Shown here in pieces: positions 1 through 11,625 of a stretch of DNA of 64,000 nt. The notes under the pieces were generated by a model. The model saw only the letters and a list, made by a program, of their open reading frames with translations, did no database searches and was not told where the DNA came from. Both the position numbers and the translations under genes were made by a program. The DNA lies in assembly GCF_900963305.1 (NCBI RefSeq), contig NC_042532.1, positions 15,836,707 to 15,900,706 on the forward strand. Direction: 5' to 3'. Position 1 is the stretch's first letter, and each line of letters begins with the position of its first letter. Origin of the DNA: Echeneis naucrates. Its lineage: Eukaryota > Chordata > Actinopteri > Carangiformes > Echeneidae.

Positions 1-300
1 ATAGCAGCTGATAAATGGTTGAATGAACATGTTGTTTTTTAATGTTAATGATTCATTTTAAGAGTCATTCAAATAAAAATAATGATCTACGTTGAACTCG
101 ACAAACAGACACATCACACCAACCACAGTGGATACAAACTGATCCTTAAATCCTCAGCTGCTCCGCTAATATGAATATTTTCTTCTCTTTGATGAAGATG
201 ATATTTAGTGTAAATCCAAGCAGCATTATTTCTCCTGATGTTTGTCCCTCGTTGCCTTCAGTCTGTGGAGAGCAGAGAGATCATTTCCATAGAGAGGAGG

Positions 301-346
301 CTTTGCATCGTCAGCTGATCCTCCAGTGAAGTGAGAAGGTTTATAG
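301..346 (+). promoter_or_regulatory. V1 promoter (octamer-like and TATA-like)
   Basis: CTTTGCAT at 301-308 differs by one base from the Ig V promoter octamer ATTTGCAT. TTTATAG at 340-346 sits about 65 bp before the leader ATG and could be the TATA-like element. The same pair occurs at the same distance before V2 (3466), V3 (6404), V5 (9974), V6 (13127), V7 (40586-40593, - strand) and V8 (43738-43745, - strand). Ig V octamers bind Oct factors; use of this variant is inferred from position and conservation among copies. Confidence 0.6.
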
Positions 347-410
347 TCCTGTGAGTTCAACACTGCAGGACTCAGATCTGTCAGTCAACACAGCAGAAAG
401 CACAACCACC

Positions 411-879
411 ATGACTCTCATCACCATCCTCATCTGGACGCTGGCCTGCTGCTGTTTTCCAGGTTCATTCACTCAGCAACATTTCAGACATGATGTGCTG
501 CCTTTTCTCTTCGTTTCTTTCTGCTGATAAATGACACATTTGTTTTTGTGTGCAGGATGCAGCGGTCAGGTGACTGTGACTCAGCCTTCAGTAAAGACAG
601 CCAGTCCAGGATCCACCGTCACTCTGACCTGTAAAACCAGCCAGGATGTTTATAATAATGGTGATGATGATTTTATGTTCTGGTACCAACAGAAATCTGG
701 ACAGTCTCCAAAGCTCCTGATCACATATGTAAACCAACCTGAATCAGAAACACCAGATCGTTTTAGTGGCAGTGGAAGCGGCTCTGACTTCAGTTTGACC
801 ATCAGTGGAGTTCAGACTGAAGATGCAGCAGTTTATCACTGTCAGAGTTTACATGAGATAAATAGTGCTGATGTGTTCA
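411..879 (+). CDS. IgL V segment V1 (kappa-type)
   Basis: Germline light chain variable segment in two exons. The leader is 411-462 ([17 protein letters not shown], hydrophobic signal peptide) and the V exon is 556-879. The V domain has both Ig cysteines (LTCKTS and VYHCQS), FR2 [13 protein letters not shown] and FR3 [19 protein letters not shown]1 contains an Asp run encoded by a GAT repeat. A recombination signal follows: heptamer CACAGTG 880-886, 12-bp spacer, nonamer ACAAAAACC 899-907. The ATG at 531 lies in the leader intron and is not the start. V1 faces C-A and J1 on the opposite strand, so V-J joining needs inversion. It looks intact. Confidence 0.93.
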
Positions 880-907
880 CACAGTGATTTGTAGTGGTAC
901 AAAAACC

Positions 908-1416
908 TCCCTCAGCCAGATGCAGAGACACTGAGCTGTTAGAGCAGGAAGAGACTCTGACACAGACCGCTGAACACAGAGCTGACAGTAAACCCACCAA
1001 GCACTTCCTATAAAGTCACGTTCAAGTTTATTACTTTACTCACATATTCTTCATTTTTATGTGATGTGATGATATTTCAGAAATATCCTCATGACATTCA
1101 CCCTCCCAGATTTTCATCATCCACTTAAAAAAAATGAGGTAGATGAACAGATATATATATAGAAAATGTAAATAAATAATTTTTCTTAAACGAGTTAAAG
1201 TCAGCATCACGTTTGCTTTCCATTACGATTTCACCTCCTTTACCTGTTTGGATTTGTTCACTCAGATAATGAAAAGAGGAGTCATTTTAGTTTTGACACA
1301 TTTGTTTGACTCCAAGGTTTTTCATTCTCTACAGACCAGATCCAGTTACAGTCAGATCAACAAAGACGGAAAACTAAACACCAAAACAATTCACCGTGTT
1401 GTCTTTGAATTAAAAC
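908..1416. other. Spacer between V1 and the C-A 3' end
   Basis: About 100 bp after the nonamer is a flank shared by the V segments (the part containing CAGTAAACCCACCAAGC). The rest is AT-rich and is repeated almost unchanged after V5. No gene was seen. AATAAA on the - strand at 1417-1422 is a likely poly(A) signal for C-A transcripts. Confidence 0.5.
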
Positions 1417-1632
1417 TTTATTAGCAAAAGCAGGAGACATGAACGTTATCAGTTATGAAGCACAGTCACATCCACTCAGCTCTACACGTGGCTCTCTAAC
1501 TGTTTGCAGCAGTGCTGTTCTCTGACACACAAAGCTTCACCTTCTTCTACACATTACACAACATTAAAATGGATTTTGATCAGAGCAGCTCCTCCTGCTC
1601 CCCCCAGAGTGACCTCCTGTCCTGGGCTTCAG

Positions 1633-1961
1633 TCAGACTCTCTTGCCTCCACACTGGCTTCTGTGAATGGACTTGATCTGGCTGTTACCATGATGGAGGA
1701 CCTTACAGGAGTACAGCTCTCCTTCCATCCAGCGCTCCCGGCTCAGGCTCAGGATGCTGCTGCTGCTGTACAGTCCGCTCTTCTCCTCCTCTGAGCTGGT
1801 CCGGACCCCCTCCGTCAGCTGTACGCCGTCCACCTCCCAGCTCACCACGGCTCCATCAGGAGAGTAGCCAGACAGGAGGCAGGCCAGGGTGGCCGAGCCC
1901 CCGGAGAGCTGCTCAGAGGGCGGGGGGAGCAGAGAGACTGAGGGCCTGACCATGGAGCCAG
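1633..1961 (-). CDS. IgL constant exon, type A (first copy)
   Basis: Single C-domain exon on the - strand, starting after a pyrimidine-rich CAG acceptor at 1962-1964 and ending in TGA at 1633-1635. It encodes RPSVSLLPPPSEQLSGGSA, the intradomain cysteines (ATLACLLSG and LYSCKVLHH), the core Trp (VSWEVDG) and a C-terminal Cys for heavy chain pairing. With J1 the junction reads LILSSGSMVRP. Unusually, five residues (GGKRV) follow the terminal Cys; most light chains stop at or one or two residues after it. It resembles teleost kappa-related (L1/L3) C domains; the isotype name is not certain. It is nearly identical to the copy at 11297-11625. Confidence 0.92.
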
Positions 1962-2814
1962 CTGGAGGGGAGAGCAGAGACACACAAGGAGCAGAATGAC
2001 GTCCACTGAAGGTCACACAGCTGAACAGGACACTGTTACTATTCAGGACTGAAGTTAACATGACTGTGGATCAGGTGGGAGTCATCATACAGTGATCAGA
2101 CAGAGAAGCAGCACGGGGCTGAACAAATAAATACATTTGCCATGTTTTGAACAATTTCTCTACAAATGAATGAATCTGTCAGTCTGCATCCCTCTGAATC
2201 AACAGCAATGAGACAATAAGCTGATATTTAGCTTGATGGAAAAATATCACAGTGATCATGAAATTAAAGGTTGGTATGTGTTTTATCATCTGTGATATTA
2301 AATAAGTCGGATCTGAAAAGATTTTCTTTGTTGGAAAATGTCACATCTGTGCACAGTGAAAGACTTTGTCATCTGCTTGTTTCGCTTCCTTTTCACTGCA
2401 TCAAATCAACGAACTGTGAACGCAAAATAAAATCTGGACTGAATTAATGTGTAAAGTCACTCACTTCTCTCGTCAACATGATATATTTAACTAAGTAATA
2501 TATTTAACACTTGTTAAAATTTTGATATAAAAAAGAAGCTGTAGGATGAAATGTTAAAAATGCTACAGTGTGCCTCACATACATTTTTACAAAAAAACAT
2601 CACATTTCACACGGAAAATATGCAAATTTAAAATGGATAGAATAAAGAGAAATTTGACATAATTTCACACAAATGTAATCATAAATCATCTGTGACACTT
2701 AATTAAATGGAGTCGAAGAAATCATCAAGACAAATTATGGAACATATGAAAATCGGTTAAAATACGTGAAAATAAAATTTAGGATGATGACCTTCTGAAG
2801 TAGATTATCACTTA

Positions 2815-3465
<651 letters not shown>

Positions 3466-3575
3466 CTTTGCATCGTCAGCTGATCCTCCAGTGAAGTGAG
3501 AAGGTTTATAGTCCTGTGAGTTCAACACTGCAGGACTCAGATCTGTCAGTCAACACAGCAGAAAGCACAACCACC

Positions 3576-4044
3576 ATGACTCTCATCACCATCCTCATCT
3601 GGACGCTGGCCTGCTGCTGTTTTCCAGGTTCATTCACTCAGCAACATTTCAGACATGATGTGCTGCCTTTTCTCTTCGTTTCTTTCTGCTGATCAATGAC
3701 ACATTTGTTTTTGTGTGCAGGATGCAGCGGTCAGGTGACTGTGACTCAGCCTTCAGTAGAGACAGCCAGTCCAGGATCCACCGTCACTCTGACCTGTAAA
3801 ACCAGTGAGGATGTTTATAATGATGGTGATGATGATTACATGTTCTGGTACCAACAGAAATCTGGACAGTCTCCAAAGCTCCTGATAAAATATGCAAACC
3901 AACCTGTATCAGGAACACCAGCTCGGTTTAGTGGCAGTGGAAGCGGCTCTGACTTCAGTTTGACCATCAGTGGAGTTCAGACTGAAGATGCAGCAGTTTA
4001 TCACTGTCAGAGCTTACATGAGATAAATGATGATGATGTGTTCA
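3576..4044 (+). CDS. IgL V segment V2 (kappa-type)
   Basis: Leader exon 3576-3627 and V exon 3721-4044, same structure as V1. CDR1 reads [14 protein letters not shown], with the GAT-encoded Asp run; CDR3 starts [11 protein letters not shown], a second GAT-rich stretch. Both Ig cysteines and the FR2 and FR3 motifs are present. Signal: CACAGTG 4045-4051, 12-bp spacer, ACAAAAACC 4064-4072. It lies between J1/C-A and C-B/J2 and could join either by inversion. It looks intact. Confidence 0.93.
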
Positions 4045-4884
4045 CACAGTGATTTGTAGTCGTACAAAAACCTCCCTCAGCCAGATGCAGAGACACTGAG
4101 CTGTTAGAGCAGGAAGAGACTCTGACACAGACCGCTGAACACAGAGCTGACAGTAAACCCACCAAGCACCAAATACACATTAAAAACTTCCAACAACCGG
4201 CTTTATGAAATGTTGATATATGAGCAACAACCAAACCTTCTACAGTTCAGTCAGGTCGATCTGAATCTCCACGAGATCATCAAATCATTCAGCCAAATAA
4301 TTTTTATACTTTTCATTCATGAAAAATTATGGTAACACTCACAATTATGAAGAAAATCTAAATTATCACAATTATTTTGATGCTGTTTTCCACACCATGG
4401 GAGCAACAGATGATCCATATGTATATACAGTATATGCTTTGAAACAATAGTTGTTTCCATGGGACAGTTTTTAAGTTTCCATTCAAAGAAATGATGGAGT
4501 TTCCAAAGGTCAAAATTTCAGTCAAAGCGTAAAAATCAGGTTATCGTTAACATCCAGGGTTAAAATGGAGGACAAAAGTAAAAATTGAAATAATCCACAG
4601 TAAAAAAAAAATGACAACCAGACATGAAATTAAATCACTAAATGTTTATTTCTCTTGCAAAAGAACCAAAATACAGCATGTGAGGGAAATAATGAATGAA
4701 TGTTCAGGTAAGGATGCAAAGCTGCATAAAATCTAAATGGTAACAGATAACACTGGAATTGAACAGCTACAGACAACGTGGGCATCTAAAGAAAGAAATG
4801 TGTGGCGAGAAGAGATGAGCAGCTTCACGAAGATCTCCGTCGAAGAAGCAGCATCGTCTCCAGACAGGAAGTGATGCTGAAGCT

Positions 4885-5207
4885 CTACTCGGAGCAGCGG
4901 TCAGGCTCCAGGGTTTGAGTGACAGGACTGTGTCCATTCAGAATGGCCTCACAGCTCACTGAGCCCGCCTTCCTCCACTGGTCTTCAGAGAGGCTCAGGG
5001 TGCTGCTCCACCTGTAGCGGCCGTCGCTCCCCAGGACCTCGGGGCTATTTGACACCCCCGAGGAGCTGCTGCTGCCCCCCACCTTCCAGCCCAGCCTCCA
5101 GGCTGAGGGGAAGCCCCCGTTGGCCAGACACACCAGCGTAGCATCACCCTGCTGCAGCTTCTCTCTGGAGGGGGGGAAGACGGTCAGGATGGGCCGCACC
5201 ACCCCCA
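4885..5207 (-). CDS. IgL constant exon, type B (first copy)
   Basis: Single C-domain exon on the - strand after a CTCCTCCAG acceptor, ending in TAG at 4885-4887. It encodes GVVRPILTVFPPSREKLQQG, cysteines in LVCLANGG and VSCEAILNG, Trp in GWKVGG, an SSSSS run, and the tail EPDRCSE with the interchain Cys. The pattern (QQG..TLVCLANGGFPS..W..GWKV..) matches my recollection of teleost L1-type kappa-like C domains; type A is clearly different. Its predicted protein is identical to the right-block copy at 41798-42120. A - strand AATAAA (4645-4650) lies about 240 bp downstream. Confidence 0.92.
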
Positions 5208-5782
5208 CTGGAGGAGAGAGAGGTGGAGGAAAGATAAAGGAAGGAGAATGAAGGCTTGTTGATAAAGAAAGCAGACGTACTGCTCATTTACTGCACTGAT
5301 CAAATGAAACACAACAACATCTCATAAATCACTCAGCATCAGACACACCATTCAAGAGTCAGAGCAACTGAAACAAACTGGACTGATGAAGATAGTTTAA
5401 AGTGACCGAGCTGAAACTCTGATGAGAAAACAGTTCCAACCTTTGTCATCTGTCTCTTTCACTTCCTTTTCTCTACGTGTAAAAGGAATGAACCGTGAAC
5501 ACAGAGCCGAGCCGCTTTTACACATAAAATATATTTATGTCATGTTGTTTTTCAAAGTGAAGCGAAAATCTCATTTCAACGGTTTTGTTTTAAATGTAAA
5601 ATTTACGTTTCGAAACATTTTGAGGCAGAAAATAGTTCATCAGACTGAGATCAGCTTTTCTGTATAACACAACTTTTACAAAAACAAAAATTATCAACAT
5701 TTGAGAACTGAGCTGAATCACAATGGACTTCAAAATGTTAAATAAACTTAAAAAAGCTAAAATTTCAACAAAATGAAAATCA

Positions 5783-5887
<105 letters not shown>

Positions 5888-6513
5888 TCATCTATCCACT
5901 GAAAACAATCTCTGCTTGTTCTGATAACACAGAAAAATATCTACTTTTCACATCTACACAGTTTGTTTCATGATATGAACTGAAATGATTTGAAACATGA
6001 AGATTATTTCTTCAGTTTTCTTGAACTTTTCTAAACCTGACAGAGAAACGATCACAGTCTCCTTGTAACAAAGTCACATTTTCCACACTTTAATAGCAGC
6101 TGATAAATGGTTGAATGAACATGTTGTTTTTTAATGTTAATGATTCATTTTAAGAGTCATTCAAATAAAAATAATGATCTACATTGAACTTGACAAACAG
6201 ACAACAAGCAGACACATCACACCAACCACAGTGGATACAAACTGATCCTTAAATCCTCAGCTGCTCTGCTAATATGAATATTTTCTTCTCTTTGATGAAG
6301 ATGATATTTAGTGTAAATCCAAGCAGCATTATTTCTCCTGATGTTTGTCCCTCGTTGCCTTCAGTCTGTGGAGAGCAGAGAGATCATTTCCATAGAGAGG
6401 AGGCTTTGCATCGTCAGCTGATCCTCCAGTGAAGTGAGAAGGTTTATAGTCCTGTGAGTTCAACACTGCAGGACTCAGATCTGTCAGTCAACACAGCAGA
6501 AAGCACAACCACC

Positions 6514-6982
6514 ATGACTCTCATCACCATCCTCATCTGGACGCTGGCCTGCTGCTGTTTTCCAGGTTCATTCACTCAGCAACATTTCAGACATGATGTG
6601 CTGCCTTTTCTCTTCGTTTCTTTCTGCTGATAAATGACACATTTGTTTTTGTGTGCAGGATGCAGCGGTCAGGTGACTGTGACTCAGCCTTCAGTAGAGA
6701 CAGCCAGTCCAGGATCCACCGTCACTCTGACCTGTAAAACCAGTGAGGATGTTTTTAATGATGGTGATGATGATTACATGTTCTGGTACCAACAGAAATC
6801 TGGACAGTCTCCAAAGCTCCTGATCACATATGTAAACCAACCTGAATCAGAAACACCAGATCGGTTTAGTGGCAGTGGAAGCGGCTCTGACTTCAGTTTG
6901 ACCATCAGTGGAGTTCAGACTGAAGATGCTGCAGTTTATTACTGTCAGAGTTATCATGAGATAAATAGTGCTGATGTGTTCA
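6514..6982 (+). CDS. IgL V segment V3 (kappa-type)
   Basis: Leader exon 6514-6565, V exon 6659-6982. CDR1 [17 protein letters not shown]3 start [13 protein letters not shown], with VYYC before it. Signal: CACAGTG 6983-6989, 12-bp spacer, nonamer 7002-7010. It lies upstream of J2/C-B in the opposite orientation and would join by inverting about 1.15 kb. It looks intact. Confidence 0.93.
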
Positions 6983-7010
6983 CACAGTGATTTGTAGTCG
7001 TACAAAAACC

Positions 7011-7567
7011 TCCCTCAGCCAGATGCAGAGACACTGAGCTGTTAGAGCAGGAAGAGACTCTGACACAGACCGCTGAACACAGAGCTGACAGTAAACCCAC
7101 CAAGCACCAAATACACATTAAAAACTTCCAACAACCGGCTTTATGAAATGTTGATATATGGGCAACAACCAAACCTTCTACAGTTCAGTCAGGTCGATCT
7201 GAATCTCCACGAGAGCATCAAATCATTCAGCCATTATTTCTGAGAAATTATAAATAAACTATAAATTAGAAGTAACAAAGTGCTGTACTTAAGTAACATT
7301 GTGAGGCAGAAACGTGATGTTTGAATACTCTACAAACCTGATAACTTAAAGTCTGATGTCTTCTCTCTCATCAAAATTTCAGATTTTAACCACAAAATGA
7401 AGTATAAAATCAGTTTTTACCATCAATTAGAAAAAAGAGTGATATATTTTATCATGTTCACATGTTCAACAAGTGTCCTCGTTTAATTTTTCACTTTGGA
7501 TTTCTTAAATGAAACATTTCCAACATGAAGTGAAATCTCTTACTGTGGATAAATAAATGATGTCCAC
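7011..7567. other. AT-rich spacer between V3 and orphan J4
   Basis: The first ~220 bp match the flank after V2. The rest is AT-rich with no C exon on either strand, so J4 has no partner C next to it. Confidence 0.5.
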
Positions 7568-7605
7568 AGTGTCTGATGAGTTTGGTGCCTCCACCGAACG
7601 TGTTC
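7568..7605 (-). pseudogene. Orphan IgL J segment J4
   Basis: A 38-nt J-like segment encoding [12 protein letters not shown]. Its upstream signal keeps an exact 23-bp spacer with heptamer CTCTGTG (7606-7612) and a weakened nonamer (ACAAAACAG on the + strand, 7636-7644). The splice donor is GTGGAC rather than GTAAGT, and no C exon follows within this cassette; the nearest on its strand is C-B at 4885-5207, beyond J2. It looks like the remainder of a lost J-C pair, possibly still able to recombine. V4 is 0.6 kb away in the opposite orientation. Confidence 0.65.
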
Positions 7606-7644
7606 CACAGAGATTGAAGTCAGTGAAGTCATTGTACAAAACAG

Positions 7645-8239
7645 TGAACACAAAATCCGCTGACATTTGAAACATATCAGCACAACAGTGACATGAAGAA
7701 ATAGAGAAAAGGCTTTGTCTTCAGCAGGAGAATATTTTCATGGAATCGATTTTGGAAACAATCAGGCGGATGAATTTACAGTCTCAGCTTTGAATCAAGT
7801 TCTTTATGGACGCCACAGAAACATCAACAGCATCGCTGTTACAGGTTTCATATAAAGGCACACATCATCACTGATGAACACTTATCAGCTGTTTTCTGAA
7901 GGAAATATTCACATGCGACTGAGGTGAATTGAAATAAAACTACACAAAGGAATTTAGTGGAGCCCGATGACCGACTGAATGAAGTCCGATGAAAAATCAA
8001 ATCTTATGGTGACCTCGGCCTGATAAGAGATTTAACCTCACTGATGTAACTGTCCCGGCAGGCAGAGTCTCTCACGTTGAATCAGTCAAACACGTTCTCT
8101 CCTCACACGTACACCTGAATTTGTTTGACCGTGCACGTTGTGTTTTGAATGATTGCTGTGCGTCACTGCCCCTGCAGCAGTTTAAGAAGAAGCACTCAGA
8201 TGAGCGTGCACAGTCTCTCTGACAGAGATATTCGGGACC
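7645..8239. other. Spacer between J4 and V4
   Basis: No gene was found. It differs from the conserved J-V spacer seen elsewhere, in keeping with V4 belonging to another family. No octamer was seen before V4; TTTAAGA near 8180 is the only TATA-like string close to its start. Confidence 0.4.
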
Positions 8240-8702
8240 ATGATGATGTCACTGACCCCACTGCTGGCCTCGCTGCTGCTCGCTCTTCGAGGTGAGACGT
8301 GGCTCCAGTCTCAATCTGATGAGTGTCCGTTAAATGCATTCCCGTCTCTATATGTGTTCCTTACTGTCATTTTGAGTTAAAGCTGTGTTTCATTTCCAGG
8401 TTCAGGCGCCAGTTCTTCTGTGACTCAGTCTCCTGCAACAAAGGCTGTTGCTTTGGGGGAGAGTGTCTCTCTGACTTGTACAGCCAGTACAGGAGTCGAT
8501 GATGATCTCAGCTGGTACCTGCTCAGATCTGGCCAGAGTCCTAAACTGCTGTTTTATAAAATAAATAAACCAGGATCTAATACGCCCAGTCATTTCAGCA
8601 GCAGTGGATCTGAACCTAGATTCACTCTGACGATCAGCAGATTTCAGGCTGAAGATGCAGGAGATTATTACTGTATGGGAGTATATAGGGGCCCAGAGTT
8701 CA
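8240..8702 (+). CDS. IgL V segment V4 (second V family)
   Basis: Leader exon 8240-8291 (MMMSLTPLLASLLLALR), V exon 8400-8702. It encodes SSVTQSPATKAVALGESVSL, cysteines in LTCTAS and YYCMGV, FR2 [15 protein letters not shown]3 HFSSSGSEPRFTLTIS. CDR1 is short (TGVDDDLS). Signal: CACAGTG 8703-8709, 12-bp spacer, ACAAAAACC 8722-8730. It is clearly divergent from V1-V3 and V5-V8 yet reads open with a complete signal. The V pseudogene near 44.2 kb looks like a relative. Confidence 0.9.
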
Positions 8703-8730
8703 CACAGTGATACAGAGTGGTACAAAAACC

Positions 8731-9279
8731 TCATACAGACGGTCCACAGATAGATTTCTCTGCTGCAGCTGTTGCTTTCTGCAGCAGACGATGACATGGA
8801 TGACTGCTCCGCTGAACACACTGAAGTATTTTCTGCACACCTTTCATCTGAACTAGATCCCCGCCAGAGCGAGCTCTCATATGAAACACAGAAAACATGT
8901 TGTTCACTCGTTGACACAATCAGTCCAAAGTGGTATGAAGTGTGATTTGTAATGTCAGTTTAATCAGAGAATTCAATGTGCAGTATAAATTAAACTTGAG
9001 GGAATAGTGGAGTTAAATATTCAACTAAAGCTTTTCATTTTATGTAATTTAGTTTTCAATGGAGTTTAAAATACAAATAAAATGAACTATTTCATGAATC
9101 AATTTTGCATCAGCAGTTTTATCAAATTATTATAAGTAACCATTAGAACCCATTCTAAAATTACATACAATGCCTTTAAAGATATCTCCAAAATGTGGCT
9201 AAATCACAAAATCCAAATCATTCTGCAGATGAATCCATATGTGAAACTGTGACAGGTTTTGTTTTTCACAATTAAAAAT
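8731..9279. other. Spacer after V4
   Basis: AT-rich DNA with no gene seen. The - strand reading frame across V4 and this spacer has no Ig or other recognisable features. Confidence 0.4.
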
Positions 9280-9747
9280 GTACTTGATATTTTTGATGCT
9301 TTTCATTCATCAAAAATGATGGTAACGCTCACAATTCTGAAGAAAATTTAAAGTATCACAATTATTTTGATGCTTTTTTCACACAATGGGAGCAATACAT
9401 GAACCATATGTATATATATGCTTTGAAACAATAGTTGTTTCCATGGGACAGTTTTTAAGTTTCCATTCAAAGAAATGATGGAGTTTCCAAAAGTCAAAAT
9501 TTCAGTCAAAGCAAAAGAAGTCAGATTTACATTAAGATCCGGGGTTAAAATTGAGGACGAGTAAAAATGAAACACTCCACAGTAAAAAAAATGACAACCA
9601 GACATGAAATTAAATCACTAAATGTTTATTTCTCTTGCAAAAGAACCAAAATACGGCAAGTGAGGGAAATAATGAAGAAATGTTCAGGTAAGGATGCAAA
9701 GCTGCATAAAATCTAAATGGTAACAGATAACATGGGAATCGAACACA
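9280..9747 (-). pseudogene. Leftover 3' flank of a deleted type B constant exon
   Basis: This stretch matches the 3' flank of the first C-B exon (about 4298-4762), including the - strand poly(A) signal (TTTATT on + near 9625). At about 9747, where the C-B exon and its J should follow, it jumps straight to V upstream sequence (ATCTACGTTGAACTTGAC). Compared with the intact cassette, roughly 1.4 kb (C-B, intron and J) is missing. This is a deletion scar. Confidence 0.75.
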
Positions 9748-10083
9748 TCTACGTTGAACTTGACAAACAGACAACAAACAGACACATCACACCAACCACA
9801 GTGGACACAAACTGATCCTTAAATCCTCAGCGGCTCTGCTAATATGAATATTTTCTTCTCTCTGATGAAGATGATATTTAGTGTAAATCCAAGCAGCATT
9901 ATTTCTCCTGATGTTTGTCCCTCGTTGCCTTCAGTCTGTGGAGAGCAGAGAGATCATTTCCATAGAGAGGAGGCTTTGCATCGTCAGCTGATCCTCCAGT
10001 GAAGTGAGAAGGTTTATAGTCCTGTGAGTTCAACACTGCAGGACTCAGATCTGTCAGTCAACACAGCAGAAAGCACAACCACC

Positions 10084-10543
10084 ATGACTCTCATCACCAT
10101 CCTCATCTGGACGCTGGCCTGCTGCTGTTTTCCAGGTTCATTCACTCAGCAACATTTCAGACATGATGTGCTGCCTTTTCTCTTCGTTTCTTTCTGCTGA
10201 TAAATGACACATTTGTTTTTGTGTGCAGGATGCAGCGGTCAGGTGACTGTGACTCAGCCTTCAGTAGAGACAGCCAGTCCAGGATCCACCGTCACTCTGA
10301 CCTGTAAAACCAGCCGGGATGTTTATGGCAATAATTACATGTTCTGGTACCAACAGAAATCTGGACAGTCTCCAAAGCTCCTGATAAGATATGTAAACCA
10401 ACCTGAATCAGGAACACCAGCTCGGTTTAGCGGCAGTGGAAGCGGCTCTGACTTCAGTTTGACCATCAGTGGAGTTCAGACTGAAGATGCAGCAGTTTAT
10501 TACTGTCAGAGTTATCATGTCATAAATAGTGCTGCTGTGTTCA
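10084..10543 (+). CDS. IgL V segment V5 (kappa-type)
   Basis: Leader exon 10084-10135, V exon 10229-10543. CDR1 is [11 protein letters not shown], three residues shorter than in V1-V3 and lacking the Asp run. CDR3 starts [13 protein letters not shown]. Signal: CACAGTG 10544-10550, 12-bp spacer, nonamer 10563-10571. It starts a cassette (V5, C-A, J3) that repeats the first cassette almost base for base in its C and J parts. It looks intact. Confidence 0.93.
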
Positions 10544-11296
10544 CACAGTGATTTGTAGTGGTACAAAAACCTCCCTCAGCCAGATGCAGAGACACTGAGC
10601 TGTTAGAGCAGGAAGAGACTCTGACACAGACCGCTGAACACAGAGCTGACAGTAAACCCACCAAGCACTTCCTATAAAGTCACGTTCAAGTTTATTACTT
10701 TACTAACATATTCTTCATTTTTATGTGATGTGATGATATTTCAGAAATATCCTCATGACATTCACCCTCCCAGATTTTCATCATCCACTTAAAAAAAATG
10801 AGGTAGATGAACAGATATATATGTAGAAAATGTAAATAAATAATTTTCCTTCAACGAGTTAAAGTCAGCATCACGTTTGCTTTCCATTACGATTTCACCT
10901 CCTTTACCTGTTTGGATTTGTTCACTCAGATAATAAAAAGTGGAGTAATTTTAGTTTTGACACATTTGTTTGACTCCAAGGTTTTTCATTCTCTACAGAC
11001 CAGATCCAGTTACAGTCAGATTAACAAAGATGGAAAACTAAACACCAAAACAATTCACCATGTTGTCTTTGAATTAAAACTTTATTAGCAAAAGCAGGAG
11101 ACATGAACGTTATCAGTTATGAAGCACAGTCACATCCACTCAGCTCTACACGTGGCTCTCTAACTGTTTGCAGCAGTGCTGTTCTCTGACACACAAAGCT
11201 TCACCTTCTTCTACACATTACACAACATTAAAATGGATTTTGATCAGAGCAGCTCCTCCTGCTCCCCCCAGAGTGACCTCCTGTCCTGGGCTTCAG

Positions 11297-11625
11297 TCAG
11301 ACTCTCTTGCCTCCACACTGGCTTCTGTGAATGGACTTGATCTGGCTGTTACCATGATGGAGGACCTTACAGGAGTACAGCTCTCCTTCCATCCAGCGCT
11401 CCCGGCTCAGGCTCAGGATGCTGCTGCTGCTGTACAGTCCGCTCTTCTCCTCCTCTGAGCTGGTCCGGACCCCCTCCGTCAGCTGTACGCCGTCCACCTC
11501 CCAGCTCACCACGGCTCCCTCAGGAGAGTAGCCAGACAGGAGGCAGGCCAGGGTGGCCGAGCCCCCGGAGAGCTGCTCAGAGGGCGGGGGGAGCAGAGAG
11601 ACTGAGGGCCTGACCATGGAGCCAG
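11297..11625 (-). CDS. IgL constant exon, type A (second copy)
   Basis: Near-duplicate of 1633-1961 at a constant offset of 9,664 bp, as is the intron toward J3. The domain differs by one residue that I can see (YSPEGAVV here, YSPDGAVV there). It has the same five-residue tail GGKRV after the terminal Cys. The - strand AATAAA at the equivalent position is retained. Confidence 0.92.

Noticed and set aside
531-555. ATG (MTHLFLC...) before each V exon as translation start
   Set aside because: It lies in the leader intron; the proper start is the leader exon ATG about 120 bp upstream, with a clean GT-AG intron between.
1504-1794. + strand open frame over the C-A exon
   Set aside because: Shadow of the - strand constant exon; no Ig or other features in this frame.
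8402-8917. 171-codon - strand frame across V4
   Set aside because: Antisense to a clear V segment and low-complexity Ser/Cys composition; no splice or domain support.
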